From Gammaproteobacteria bacterium (GTDB lineage: Bacteria > Pseudomonadota > Gammaproteobacteria > Chromatiales > Sedimenticolaceae), in NCBI GenBank assembly GCA_020445165.1, contig JAGRHE010000060.1, forward strand, positions 1-14,156: 14,156 nt of DNA, in the 5' to 3' direction. The notes beneath the pieces are model-generated. The model ran no database searches, was not told the origin of the DNA, and was given only the letters and a program-made list of their open reading frames with translations. Each line of letters opens with the position of its first letter. Within the stretch, counting starts at the first letter, position 1. Shown here one piece after another: positions 7,488 to 14,048 of this stretch. A program made the position numbers and the translations under genes.

Positions 7488-7509
7488 GCGGCGGAAGAGC
7501 GGCCGCCGC
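7488..7509 (-). terminator. Stem-loop right after the PP2C stop
   Basis: GCGGCGG (7488-7494) pairs with CCGCCGC (7503-7509) around an 8-base loop, abutting the stop codon at 7510-7512. There is no U-run after it in the minus-strand transcript, so termination is only a possibility. Confidence 0.3.
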
Positions 7510-8274
7510 TCAGTCGGGCGTGCGCAGGCGCGACCACAGACGGCGAATCGCGGAACGGCGGCGGGTGACCAGGGCCACGCTGACGTTGTCGGACCTTTGG
7601 CCACCGCGCGCAGCCGCCAAGCGCACCCATTCCTCGGCGGCGGACGGACTGGTCGGTGCGTCTCGCCGCTCGACATCCAGCTCGGCAGGCGTGACCTGGT
7701 TCCAGAAGCCGTCACTGCACAGCAGGAACCAGTCGTCACGCCCGGTGGCGCTGGCTCCCAGCTCAGGCGCCAGTGGGTTCTGTCCGCCCAGGCACATGTA
7801 CAGGCTGGCATCGTCGGCCGCGGCCGCGGTCGGTCCGGGTGCGGCCTCTCGGCGCAGTTCGCCGAAGGTGTGATCGCGCGTGCATGACAGCTGCTGCCGG
7901 CCGGCGAAGTGGTACAGGCGGCTGTCGCCGGCATGCGCCCAGTAGGCCTCGCCGCCGCTCAGGTACAAGAGCACGCAGGTGCTGCCCGGCTGGCTGCCGC
8001 GATCCTGGCCAAGCGCGACGATGGCCTGGTCGGCTCGCCGACACAGCGCATCGAGGAACTGCTGTGGCGGCTCGACCGGCGTGTCCGCAACCGCCTGGCG
8101 GGCGGTGTCGATCACCAGCTGCGCAGCCAGCCCGCCATCGCGCTGCCCGCCCATGCCGTCGGCCAGCACGACCAGGCAGTCCTCGGGCCGGTTCGGCACC
8201 GCGAATGACTCGACCCGGTCCTGCTGTTCGGCGCGGCCACCGATCGCGCAGGCGATGTCACACTGCCACAACAT
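7510..8274 (-). CDS. PP2C-family Ser/Thr protein phosphatase
   Basis: A 254-residue cytoplasmic, metal-dependent phosphatase. The PP2C motifs appear in order: GGRAEQQDR (Asp19), LADGMGG (38-43, metal-binding Asp39), GSTCVLL (97-103), HAGDSRLY (114-121), RDHTF (133-137), LCSDGFWN (185-192, Asp188) and SDNVSV (228-233, Asp229). All the acidic metal ligands expected of the family are present, so it should be active. The frame extends to a GTG at 8289, but the ATG at 8274 is preceded by a GGGGGGA ribosome-binding site at good spacing, and the conserved region starts right after it. It lies 39 bases downstream of the kinase gene and is last in the operon. It most likely reverses phosphorylation by that kinase, as in other bacterial kinase and phosphatase pairs. 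Confidence 0.95.
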   Translation of the reverse strand: MLWQCDIACAIGGRAEQQDRVESFAVPNRPEDCLVVLADGMGGQRDGGLAAQLVIDTARQAVADTPVEPPQQFLDALCRRADQAIVALGQDRGSQPGSTCVLLYLSGGEAYWAHAGDSRLYHFAGRQQLSCTRDHTFGELRREAAPGPTAAAADDASLYMCLGGQNPLAPELGASATGRDDWFLLCSDGFWNQVTPAELDVERRDAPTSPSAAEEWVRLAAARGGQRSDNVSVALVTRRRSAIRRLWSRLRTPD

Positions 8275-8313
8275 GCGCAGTCCCCCCACTGCCGGAACCC
8301 GGTCTGCCCCGGT

Positions 8314-9930
8314 TCAATCGAATATCGCGCGCCATACCTTGCCCAGGTCCTTGACCATGTTGCCGCTGCCCTGCTGGCCGCGGATGCTGGTTGCCGTGGT
8401 CGGTTCGGCCGGCGCTTGGTCGGCTTCCACCGTCTGCGCCGCCTGCTGCCCGGCATGTTGGGCCAGTGCCCCGCGCAGCGCGGCCAGCGCCGCCGCGTCC
8501 GGGTCCACGGCCAGGCCGCGCTCCAGGTAGCGCTGTGCACGCCCGACCTTGTCGTCGCGCAAGGCGACCTGGCCCATGCCGGCATAACGTTCGGCGATCG
8601 CGCGGATGCCGGCCCGTGCCTCGGCGTTTTCCGGGTCGATCGCCAGGACCTGTTGGAAATAGTCGTACGCGTTGTCGTCCCCGGGCCGGGTCAGGCGCAA
8701 CTCGTCCAATGCCTGGCCGGCGGCCTGCAACAACGTCGCCACGCTGCCATCGGGCATGCCCGTGACCTGCGCAGGTGCCGCAGGCGCCGGCCGGGCCGTG
8801 GCTGTTGCCACGACCGTGAGCGGCGCCGCATCGGGCAAAACGCCCAGGCCGGTTGGTGGTTCAGGCGACAGCAGCGCCATGGTCGGTTCCCGGGTCACGG
8901 CCGCCGGCGCAAGGTCTGCGAATGCTGCCGCTTCACGCGCTGGCACCGGCTCCTGCAGCGCCGGAGAAACCTCGGTGCCCTCAGTGTCCTGTGCGACGAC
9001 GACCGGCGCGGCCGGTTCGGGTCGACGAACCAGGTACAGCAGGACCAGCACGGCCACAACGCCGGCCACGACCGCGACCCAGCTGCGTCTGGGCCGGCCG
9101 GGCTGACCACGCGCAGGCGATGCCGGCCGCGCTGCAACCACCTGCAGCGCGCGCTTGGCGTCGCGCAGACGGTAGGCCAGTTCCTTGGCCGTGGCGATGC
9201 GGTCTTCCGGGCGCTTGGCCAGCATCGATTCGAGCAGGCCCTGGTAGCCCTTCAGGTTAGGCGGCAAAATCGGCAACGGCTGGGTCAGGTGAGCGACGAT
9301 GGTCTCGACCGGTGATTCCCTCGCATACGGGCGCTGCCCGGTCAGCAACTGGTGGAACACGATGCCAAGCGCATAGATGTCGCTGCGCCCGTCGAGCGGC
9401 CGGCCCTCGGCCTGCTCCGGGCTCAGGTAGTAAGGACTGCCCAGCGCGGTGCCGTCCATGGTCAGTTCCTGGTCGCTGTCGAGCAGCTTGGCGATGCCGA
9501 AATCGGTCAGCTTGGGCGTCCCGTCGGCATGGAACAGGATGTTGCCGGGCTTGATGTCGCGATGGACGATGCCGCGTCGGTGCACGTAGTGCAGGCAGGC
9601 GGCGACCTGTTCGAGCAGGGCGAGCGCCTTGTCCAGCGGCATGCCGGCCTCGATCCGGTCGGCCAGCGATCCGCCCTCGAGATACTCCATGGCGATGAAC
9701 GGGCGTTCGCCGACCATGCCGATGTCGTGGATGGTGATGATGTTGCGGTGGTGTAGCGAGGCGATGATGCGCCCCTCGTGCAGGAAGCGTTCGGCCTGGC
9801 CAGGGTCATCGAAGCGCTTGAGCACCTTGAGCGCGACCCGTCGGCCGAGCGAATCCTGCTTCGCCAGGTAGACCGACGACATGCCGCCCTTGCCGAGCAG
9901 GCGCTCGATCGTGTAGCCGGGAATCTGCAT
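8314..9930 (-). CDS. Membrane-anchored PknB-type Ser/Thr protein kinase with TPR-like C-terminal region
   Basis: A 538-residue Hanks-type kinase. The kinase domain (about residues 6-260) has a glycine loop GKGGMSSVY (13-21), Lys35 in VALK, Glu52, the catalytic loop HRDIKPGN (123-130, Asp125), DFG (143-145), and SPEQ (169-172) in place of APE. It is the RD type, with Arg before the catalytic Asp, so activation-loop phosphorylation (Thr157, Thr161) is likely. A basic, Pro-rich linker leads to one TM helix (about 284-301). The outer part is a low-complexity Ala/Pro region, then a helical TPR-like stretch (about 415-495) with ILAIDPENAEAR-type and LAVDPDAAAL-type repeats. No PASTA domains are present. 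The start codon lies 8 bases after the FHA stop, so translation is probably coupled. FHA, kinase and PP2C form one operon. No type VI secretion genes are in view. Confidence 0.96.
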   Translation of the reverse strand: MQIPGYTIERLLGKGGMSSVYLAKQDSLGRRVALKVLKRFDDPGQAERFLHEGRIIASLHHRNIITIHDIGMVGERPFIAMEYLEGGSLADRIEAGMPLDKALALLEQVAACLHYVHRRGIVHRDIKPGNILFHADGTPKLTDFGIAKLLDSDQELTMDGTALGSPYYLSPEQAEGRPLDGRSDIYALGIVFHQLLTGQRPYARESPVETIVAHLTQPLPILPPNLKGYQGLLESMLAKRPEDRIATAKELAYRLRDAKRALQVVAARPASPARGQPGRPRRSWVAVVAGVVAVLVLLYLVRRPEPAAPVVVAQDTEGTEVSPALQEPVPAREAAAFADLAPAAVTREPTMALLSPEPPTGLGVLPDAAPLTVVATATARPAPAAPAQVTGMPDGSVATLLQAAGQALDELRLTRPGDDNAYDYFQQVLAIDPENAEARAGIRAIAERYAGMGQVALRDDKVGRAQRYLERGLAVDPDAAALAALRGALAQHAGQQAAQTVEADQAPAEPTTATSIRGQQGSGNMVKDLGKVWRAIFD

Positions 9931-9938
9931 CGCTCCGG

Positions 9939-10646
9939 TCAGCCCTGGTCGAGTGGCCGGTACAGGAACTGCAACGGCACGCCACGCACGCTGAGCCGGT
10001 CGCCATCACTCAGGCGCGCCTGGCGCAATACCCGGATGCCATTGATCCGCACCTTGCCGCGACGCCCGGGCAGCAGGTAGAAACCGTCGCTGCGACGCTG
10101 GATGCGCGCCGCGGTTCGCGGTGCCAGCCAGCCGCCGATGCGCAGGTCGCTGTCGGGCGCACGGCCGATCGAGAAGTTGACCCGTTCCAGTGAGAAACGC
10201 TGCTCCGATGCGTCCGGCCGTTCGAGCAACAGCGCGGCCACGCGGGCGCGACGTTTGAGTCGTGCCAGGTCGCCGAGACTGCCGATGTCGAGCTCCATGG
10301 TCTCTTCCTGGGCCTGCAGTGCAGGCTCGGGCACGCCCGCCTCTTCACCGCGGGCACGCGCCACCGCCATGAACTTGAGCACGTAATCGAAGATCTGGAT
10401 CTCGTCCCAGTAGGCGAGGGGATGGCGTTCCACCCGCTGGCCGCTGATGAACGAGCCGTTGGCGCTGCCCCGGTCGATATACAGGTAGCCGTCGTCGCTG
10501 CGTTCGATCACCGCGTGGTGCTTGGACACACCGCGCCCCTGCAGCACGATCGCGTTGTCATCGGCACGGCCAATGGTGGTGTGCGCATCGGTCAGTTCGC
10601 GCTGTTCGAGCAGCGTGTCGCCACGGAAGATTCGCAGGTAGGCCAT
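9939..10646 (-). CDS. Double-FHA phosphopeptide-binding protein
   Basis: A 235-residue cytoplasmic protein. FHA1 (about 3-92) is canonical: TIGRADDNAI (Arg27), VSKHHAVI (Ser41, His44) and DRGSANGSFISG (Asn63), the residues that bind phosphothreonine. A linker (about 95-145) contains EETMELD, with a lone Thr117 in acidic surroundings. FHA2 (about 150-232) keeps SIGRAPDSDLRIGG, but the S-x-x-H segment reads APRTAARI. The NG motif survives in RINGIRVL. FHA2 has therefore probably lost or changed its phosphate binding. I chose the ATG at 10646 because FHA1 begins there. A TTG at 10712 would add 22 Pro-rich residues, and neither start has a strong ribosome-binding site. First gene of the FHA, kinase and phosphatase operon, it likely recruits the kinase or its phosphorylated substrates. 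Confidence 0.93.
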   Translation of the reverse strand: MAYLRIFRGDTLLEQRELTDAHTTIGRADDNAIVLQGRGVSKHHAVIERSDDGYLYIDRGSANGSFISGQRVERHPLAYWDEIQIFDYVLKFMAVARARGEEAGVPEPALQAQEETMELDIGSLGDLARLKRRARVAALLLERPDASEQRFSLERVNFSIGRAPDSDLRIGGWLAPRTAARIQRRSDGFYLLPGRRGKVRINGIRVLRQARLSDGDRLSVRGVPLQFLYRPLDQG

Positions 10647-10660
10647 GTCGGTGACTGTCT

Positions 10661-10692
10661 GGTGCCTGTCCGCCGCGACGCCGCCAGGCACC
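10661..10692 (-). promoter_or_regulatory. Leader hairpin before the FHA start
   Basis: GGTGCCTG (10661-10668) pairs with CAGGCACC (10685-10692) around 16 bases. In the minus-strand transcript the stem ends 14 bases before the ATG at 10646, where it could limit ribosome access. If translation starts at the TTG at 10712, the stem lies inside the coding region. Confidence 0.35.
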
Positions 10693-10755
10693 GGCTTCGG
10701 TGCGGGCAGCAATACGACGGGTGTATGCCCGGTTATGCTTGCAACAAAAGTGATA

Positions 10756-10768
10756 CCGCTTTAAGCGG
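10756..10768. repeat. Palindrome between divergent genes
   Basis: CCGCTT-T-AAGCGG has two perfect 6-base arms. It lies in the gap (10647-10839) between the divergent FHA operon and the DUF364 gene, in the part with the lowest GC. It is a plausible operator, but no clear -35/-10 pair fixes a promoter on either side. Confidence 0.35.
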
Positions 10769-10839
10769 CCGTGCCGGAACCTTCTGAAGCAGCCACGGCA
10801 GCGAGCCGGCGGGCCGAATGATTGCACCCGGGGAGACGC

Positions 10840-11721
10840 ATGTCGCGCGAATCGCTCAATGCTGCAATGGCACAGCTCGGTGAACGACTGGCAAGTACGC
10901 TACGCCTGGCGCAGGTGCGCGGGCTGTACCTGCCGGCCCCGGTCGCCGACGAAACCGGGAGGGACGCGTTCGGTTTCGTGCTGCTCGACGACGGTAGCGT
11001 TGGCCCCTTCTACGTCAGTCTCGGCGAACTTCTGCGTACACTGTGGCGCCGCTACCCGGAGCCACGCGCGGCGCGGGTCGACATCGGGGAAATGCTGGAG
11101 GGTTTCGCCAGCGACGATGTCGCCCGGCGTGCGCTCGCCGTGGGCTGCTACAACGCGCTGAGCGCAGCGCTGATGCGCAGGGCCGGCTTCCGACCGGACG
11201 GCCAGCGGGACGAACGGCAGGATGCGGACCCGCACGGCACGGAGAAGGGCGGCACGGTGGGCATGGTCGGTTACTTCGAGCCGTTGATCGGGCGCCTGTT
11301 GGCCAGCGGCATACGGGTCAGGGTGCTGGAGCTGGCGCCGCAACGGGTGGTCGCACAGGCTGGCGTGCGATGCGTACACGACGCGGCCGAACTGCACAAC
11401 TGCAGCCAGGTGCTATGCAGCGCGTCGACCCTGGTCAACGACAGCCTGCCGGAGCTGCTCACTGCGCTGCAGGGCAGGGTGCCGGTCGAGCTGGTCGGGC
11501 CGAGCTGCAGCGGACTGCCCGATCCCTTGTTCGAACTCGGGGTGGCCGCAATCGGCGGCACCGCGTTCGCCCACGCCGGCGACCTGTTCGCGCGGCTCGA
11601 TCGCGGCGATTCGTGGCGCGAGGCCGGGCGCAAGTACCGTTTGCATGCCGGCAACTACCCGGGACTGGAAACCCTGCTGCGCCGTCTAGCGGAGCGTGAT
11701 CCGCACGCCGATCAGGCGTAG
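10840..11721 (+). CDS. DUF4213/DUF364 protein (putative heavy-metal chelation family)
   Basis: A 293-residue soluble protein with no signal peptide or TM helix. The N-terminal half ends in RALAVGCYNALSAAL (about 97-111), typical of the DUF4213 (enolase-N-like) region. The C-terminal half is Rossmann-like and matches DUF364 in order: GTVGMVGYFEPLI (138-150), VRVLELAP (160-167), CSQVLCSASTLVNDSLPELL (188-207), VELVGPSCSGLPDPLFELGVAAIGG (216-240). The family name 'putative heavy-metal chelation' comes from structural reasoning; no reaction is established. Cysteines 103, 178, 188, 193 and 223 are possible ligands, but this is inference. I took the ATG at 10840 because GGGGAGA precedes it by about 5 bases; a TTG at 10822 is in frame. 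The last 36 bases overlap the convergent gene at 11686. It stands alone, divergent from the FHA operon. Confidence 0.85.
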   Translation: MSRESLNAAMAQLGERLASTLRLAQVRGLYLPAPVADETGRDAFGFVLLDDGSVGPFYVSLGELLRTLWRRYPEPRAARVDIGEMLEGFASDDVARRALAVGCYNALSAALMRRAGFRPDGQRDERQDADPHGTEKGGTVGMVGYFEPLIGRLLASGIRVRVLELAPQRVVAQAGVRCVHDAAELHNCSQVLCSASTLVNDSLPELLTALQGRVPVELVGPSCSGLPDPLFELGVAAIGGTAFAHAGDLFARLDRGDSWREAGRKYRLHAGNYPGLETLLRRLAERDPHADQA

Positions 11722-12042
11722 AGCCGTCAGTGCCGCGGCACGCTGCGCCTCGTCCAGCATCAGTCGCCGGGCGGCGTTGAAAAAACAATGCGTGTCGAGG
11801 TGCAGCTGCTCGAACCGGGCGACCGTACCGGTCGCCAGCAAGGTCGCGGTCAGCGTCCGCATGATGGCATCACCCGCCGCGTCGACGAAATACAGCGCAC
11901 CGGCGGCACGGTCGAAGTACGCATTGCGCGCATCCAGGTGGAAGAATATCTCGTTCGCGCCGGCAGCGGCCGACAACACGCGCTCACGCCCGGCGCTGTG
12001 CGCCTGCACCGACTCACTGACCCTGCCGATTCCACCTGGCAT
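11686..12042 (-). CDS. Unrecognised 118-residue protein
   Basis: I do not recognise this protein. It has 118 residues, no signal peptide or TM helix, and looks mixed alpha/beta: EIFFHLDARNAYFD and ALYFVDAAGDAIMRTL suggest strands, followed by helices (HCFFNAARRLMLDEAQRAAALTAL). Support for coding is moderate: the ATG at 12042 follows AGGGGAT at good spacing, third codon positions are GC-rich as in the neighbours, and the residue mix is protein-like. The frame runs upstream to 12147, but that part reads as a shadow. Its 3' end overlaps the convergent DUF364 gene by 36 bases. A larger plus-strand frame (11788-12993) covers the same DNA but is incompatible with the patatin gene. It is divergent from the patatin gene, with a 20-bp palindrome between them. 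Confidence 0.55.
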   Translation of the reverse strand: MPGGIGRVSESVQAHSAGRERVLSAAAGANEIFFHLDARNAYFDRAAGALYFVDAAGDAIMRTLTATLLATGTVARFEQLHLDTHCFFNAARRLMLDEAQRAAALTALRLIGVRITLR

Positions 12043-12120
12043 GCGTTGATCCCCTGCGCGGTCGACCCCGCCATTCGCTGCAAAGTAGTTTGGCAGACGG
12101 CCGGGGTGCCACCAAGCCCA

Positions 12121-12140
12121 ACGGGCAGCTCGCTGCCCGT
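12121..12140. promoter_or_regulatory. 20-bp near-perfect palindrome in a divergent intergenic gap
   Basis: ACGGGCAGCTCGCTGCCCGT has 9-base complementary arms around TC. It lies between the starts of the unknown gene (12042, minus) and the patatin gene (12197, plus), next to an AT-rich patch (12146-12158). The position suits a shared operator. A perfect stem could equally form in either leader RNA. No T-run follows, so a terminator is unlikely. Confidence 0.45.
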
Positions 12141-12196
12141 CGACCATACTTTAAAGATCGGGAATCAACGCCACGTTCAACACGGGGACCGGGAGC

Positions 12197-13075
12197 ATGC
12201 CCGATCTTCTTCGCCGACGCCTGCTGCTGAGCGCCGCGGCGGCAGGCCTGCTGCCAACCCTGCCCGGCGCACACGTACAGGGCGGGCCGCCGATCGCGGT
12301 CTGTCTCGGCAGCGGTGGCGTGCACGGCCGTGCCCATGTCGGCGTGATCCGGGCATTTCAGCGCCTGGGCCTGCAGCCGGACATCATCACCGGTACCAGT
12401 GTCGGCGCGATCGCTGGGGTGTTGTGGGCGGCCGGCTACGCGGCGCAGGCAATCGAGACCATCGCGGACGACCCGAACTGGAAGGAATCCAGCGGCCTGC
12501 GCCTGCCAGTTCTCGGACTCGGCAAACTCGACGGCCTGCGCGAACTGATAACCCGGCGCACCGGTGGATTGCCGATCGAGGCGCTGGCGACGCGCTTTGC
12601 CGCGCTCGCCACCGATCTCGACAGTGGCCAACCGGTGATCCTCGACCGCGGTCCGGCCGGACCCGCCGTGGCGGCTTCGTGCAGCGTCCCACTGCGCTAC
12701 GAACCGGTCACGATCAACGACCGGCGCCTGGTCGACGGCGCCCTCTCGGCACCGGTACCCGTGGATGCCGCACGCCAGCTCGGGGCAGGGTTCACGATCG
12801 CGATCGACGTTGCCTACCGTCCCGACGACGAACCGATTCGGGGTATCGGCGATGTGGCGTTCCAGATGTTCCACATCATGGTCAACCGGCTGATCGCAGA
12901 GCAGATCGTGCGCGCCGATTTTGCCATCCGCCTGGACGCGCACGAAATCATGAGCGGCGGTGCCGGCCTGTCGGCGCTGGTCGGGGCGGGTGACGAAGCG
13001 GTGAGCAGTCACTGGCCGGCGCTGCAGAGCGCACTGCAGCGGGCCGGTATCGACCGCGACATCCCGACCCGCTAA
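12197..13075 (+). CDS. Patatin-like phospholipase (RssA/NTE type) with Tat-like signal
   Basis: A 292-residue serine acyl hydrolase of the patatin family, with a Ser-Asp dyad. The nucleophile is Ser68 in GTSVG (66-70), and the Asp is Asp180 in LVDGALSAPVPVDAAR (178-192), which is DGA where many members have DGG. The oxyanion loop reads GSGGVHGRAHVGV (38-50), so the usual Arg/Lys of GGGxRG is His43. The ASCSVPLRYEPV segment (160-171) is typical. The N-terminus (LLRRRLLLSAAAAGLLPTLPGAHVQG) resembles a Tat signal: a twin-arginine run, then a hydrophobic stretch ending near residue 27. Export to the periplasm is therefore likely, though many family members are cytoplasmic or membrane-bound. GGGGA and GGGAG precede the ATG. 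The natural lipid or ester substrate cannot be told from sequence. Confidence 0.93.
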   Translation: MPDLLRRRLLLSAAAAGLLPTLPGAHVQGGPPIAVCLGSGGVHGRAHVGVIRAFQRLGLQPDIITGTSVGAIAGVLWAAGYAAQAIETIADDPNWKESSGLRLPVLGLGKLDGLRELITRRTGGLPIEALATRFAALATDLDSGQPVILDRGPAGPAVAASCSVPLRYEPVTINDRRLVDGALSAPVPVDAARQLGAGFTIAIDVAYRPDDEPIRGIGDVAFQMFHIMVNRLIAEQIVRADFAIRLDAHEIMSGGAGLSALVGAGDEAVSSHWPALQSALQRAGIDRDIPTR

Positions 13076-13080
13076 GCCAT

Positions 13081-13121
13081 ACGGGCGACCCGAACCGGGT
13101 GAGTGGTTGCTCAGCGCCCGT
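13081..13121. terminator. Stem-loops in the convergent gap after patatin and PEP-CTERM genes
   Basis: An outer stem, ACGGGCG (13081-13087) with CGCCCGT (13115-13121), encloses an inner stem, ACCCG-AAC-CGGGT (13088-13100). It spans the 35-base gap between the two convergent stops and runs slightly into the PEP-CTERM coding end. A bidirectional terminator is possible, but no T-run is present on either side. Confidence 0.35.
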
Positions 13122-13869
13122 GGCGGGTGGCGAAATTGCGCCGCATGCCCAGCAGTCCGAAGCCGATCAACAGCAACGGTGCCGGGTTCGGCACGGCCTG
13201 GCCCGGGGTCAACAGGTGGGTCGCGGTGAACGAATACTGTTCGCCACCACCTTCGCCGGTGAGTCCGAGCAGGATGCCAAAATTGTCGCAGACGGCCGTG
13301 GGGCAGTTCGACGAGACCGTGGTGCTGAACGGGCCATACGTCAGCGGGCTGGCGCCACCCGCAACACCCGGCCCGACGGCCGCGACGGGAATGCCCTGGA
13401 CGACGGCTTGCATGATGGTGGAAGACGCCAGGGTCGGGGTGACCGAGACCGTGCCACCCGTGGGGTCGGTCAGGACTCCGGTCAGGGTCGCCATCGAGGT
13501 CAACAGCGTACCGGCGGGCACGGTCGGCGCAAACGGCGACGTGAACGAGAAACCAAAGGTTGTCGGCGCACCATTGTCGACTACCGTCACGGCGACAGCC
13601 AGGATCGGATCGATGTTGCCGCTCATACCGATCACAACGGTATCGTTTTCCGTCGACACGAACCGGTTTTCGCCCTCGGTGTAGATATCGCCGGTCTGCG
13701 GATTGATCAGGATGCCGAAGCGGAAGCTTTCGCCGTCTGGCGTGGCGCAGTCACCGAAACACACCGAACCCTCGCCATTGACCAGGCCAAACGGCAGCGC
13801 TGCCTGCGCGCCACCCGCGGCCACCAGGCCAACCGCCAACACTGCCGCTGAAAGACGCTTGACCGCCAT
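13111..13869 (-). CDS. PEP-CTERM-sorted secreted protein, variant VPNPAP motif
   Basis: A 252-residue exported protein. The N-terminal Sec signal (residues 1-23, cleaved after AQA) is followed by a Gly/Thr/Ser-rich, strand-rich mature domain without a known enzyme motif. Two close cysteine pairs (CFGDC, 37-41; CPTAVC, 189-194) could form disulfides. The C-terminus has the tripartite PEP-CTERM layout: VPNPAP (226-231), hydrophobic LLLIGFGLLGM (232-242), then a basic tail RRNFATRHGR. The central Pro-Glu-Pro is Pro-Asn-Pro here. In PEP-CTERM systems an exosortase (EpsH/XrtA-like) cleaves this tail and the protein goes to the surface or matrix; no exosortase is in the window. The ATG at 13869 follows GGGGAGA; an upstream frame extension to 13938 would bury the signal peptide. 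It lies 179 bases downstream of glmS on the same strand. Confidence 0.9.
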   Translation of the reverse strand: MAVKRLSAAVLAVGLVAAGGAQAALPFGLVNGEGSVCFGDCATPDGESFRFGILINPQTGDIYTEGENRFVSTENDTVVIGMSGNIDPILAVAVTVVDNGAPTTFGFSFTSPFAPTVPAGTLLTSMATLTGVLTDPTGGTVSVTPTLASSTIMQAVVQGIPVAAVGPGVAGGASPLTYGPFSTTVSSNCPTAVCDNFGILLGLTGEGGGEQYSFTATHLLTPGQAVPNPAPLLLIGFGLLGMRRNFATRHGR

Positions 13870-13884
13870 GACCGTTCTCCCCGC

Positions 13885-13925
13885 CGGGCGATGCCCGTTC
13901 GCTGTTGATGCAGGCATGCGCCTGC
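13885..13925 (-). promoter_or_regulatory. Two hairpins in the leader of the PEP-CTERM gene
   Basis: GCAGGC-ATGC-GCCTGC (13910-13925) and CGGGC-GAT-GCCCG (13885-13897) lie in tandem just upstream of the GGGGAGA ribosome-binding site for the ATG at 13869. They could shape translation, or end read-through from glmS. No U-run follows, so I cannot say which. Confidence 0.35.
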
Positions 13926-14048
13926 GGCGGGTCGCCATGCACAGGCCGTTCCCGAAACAGATCCGACAATCAATTCAACGGCTTGGCGGACGGCCGAACG
14001 GACAACCCGGGCCGTCATGTCAAAAATCCTGACGCAGGCGGTGAGGCG

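Noticed and set aside
7510..10646. Part of a type VI secretion locus
   Set aside because: FHA, kinase and phosphatase genes fit that theme, but no secretion structural gene lies on either side.
11788..12993. A 401-codon plus-strand frame
   Set aside because: It overlaps the patatin gene, which has clear motifs, in another frame, and its translation has no domain. Its first third is antisense to the unknown gene at 11686-12042.
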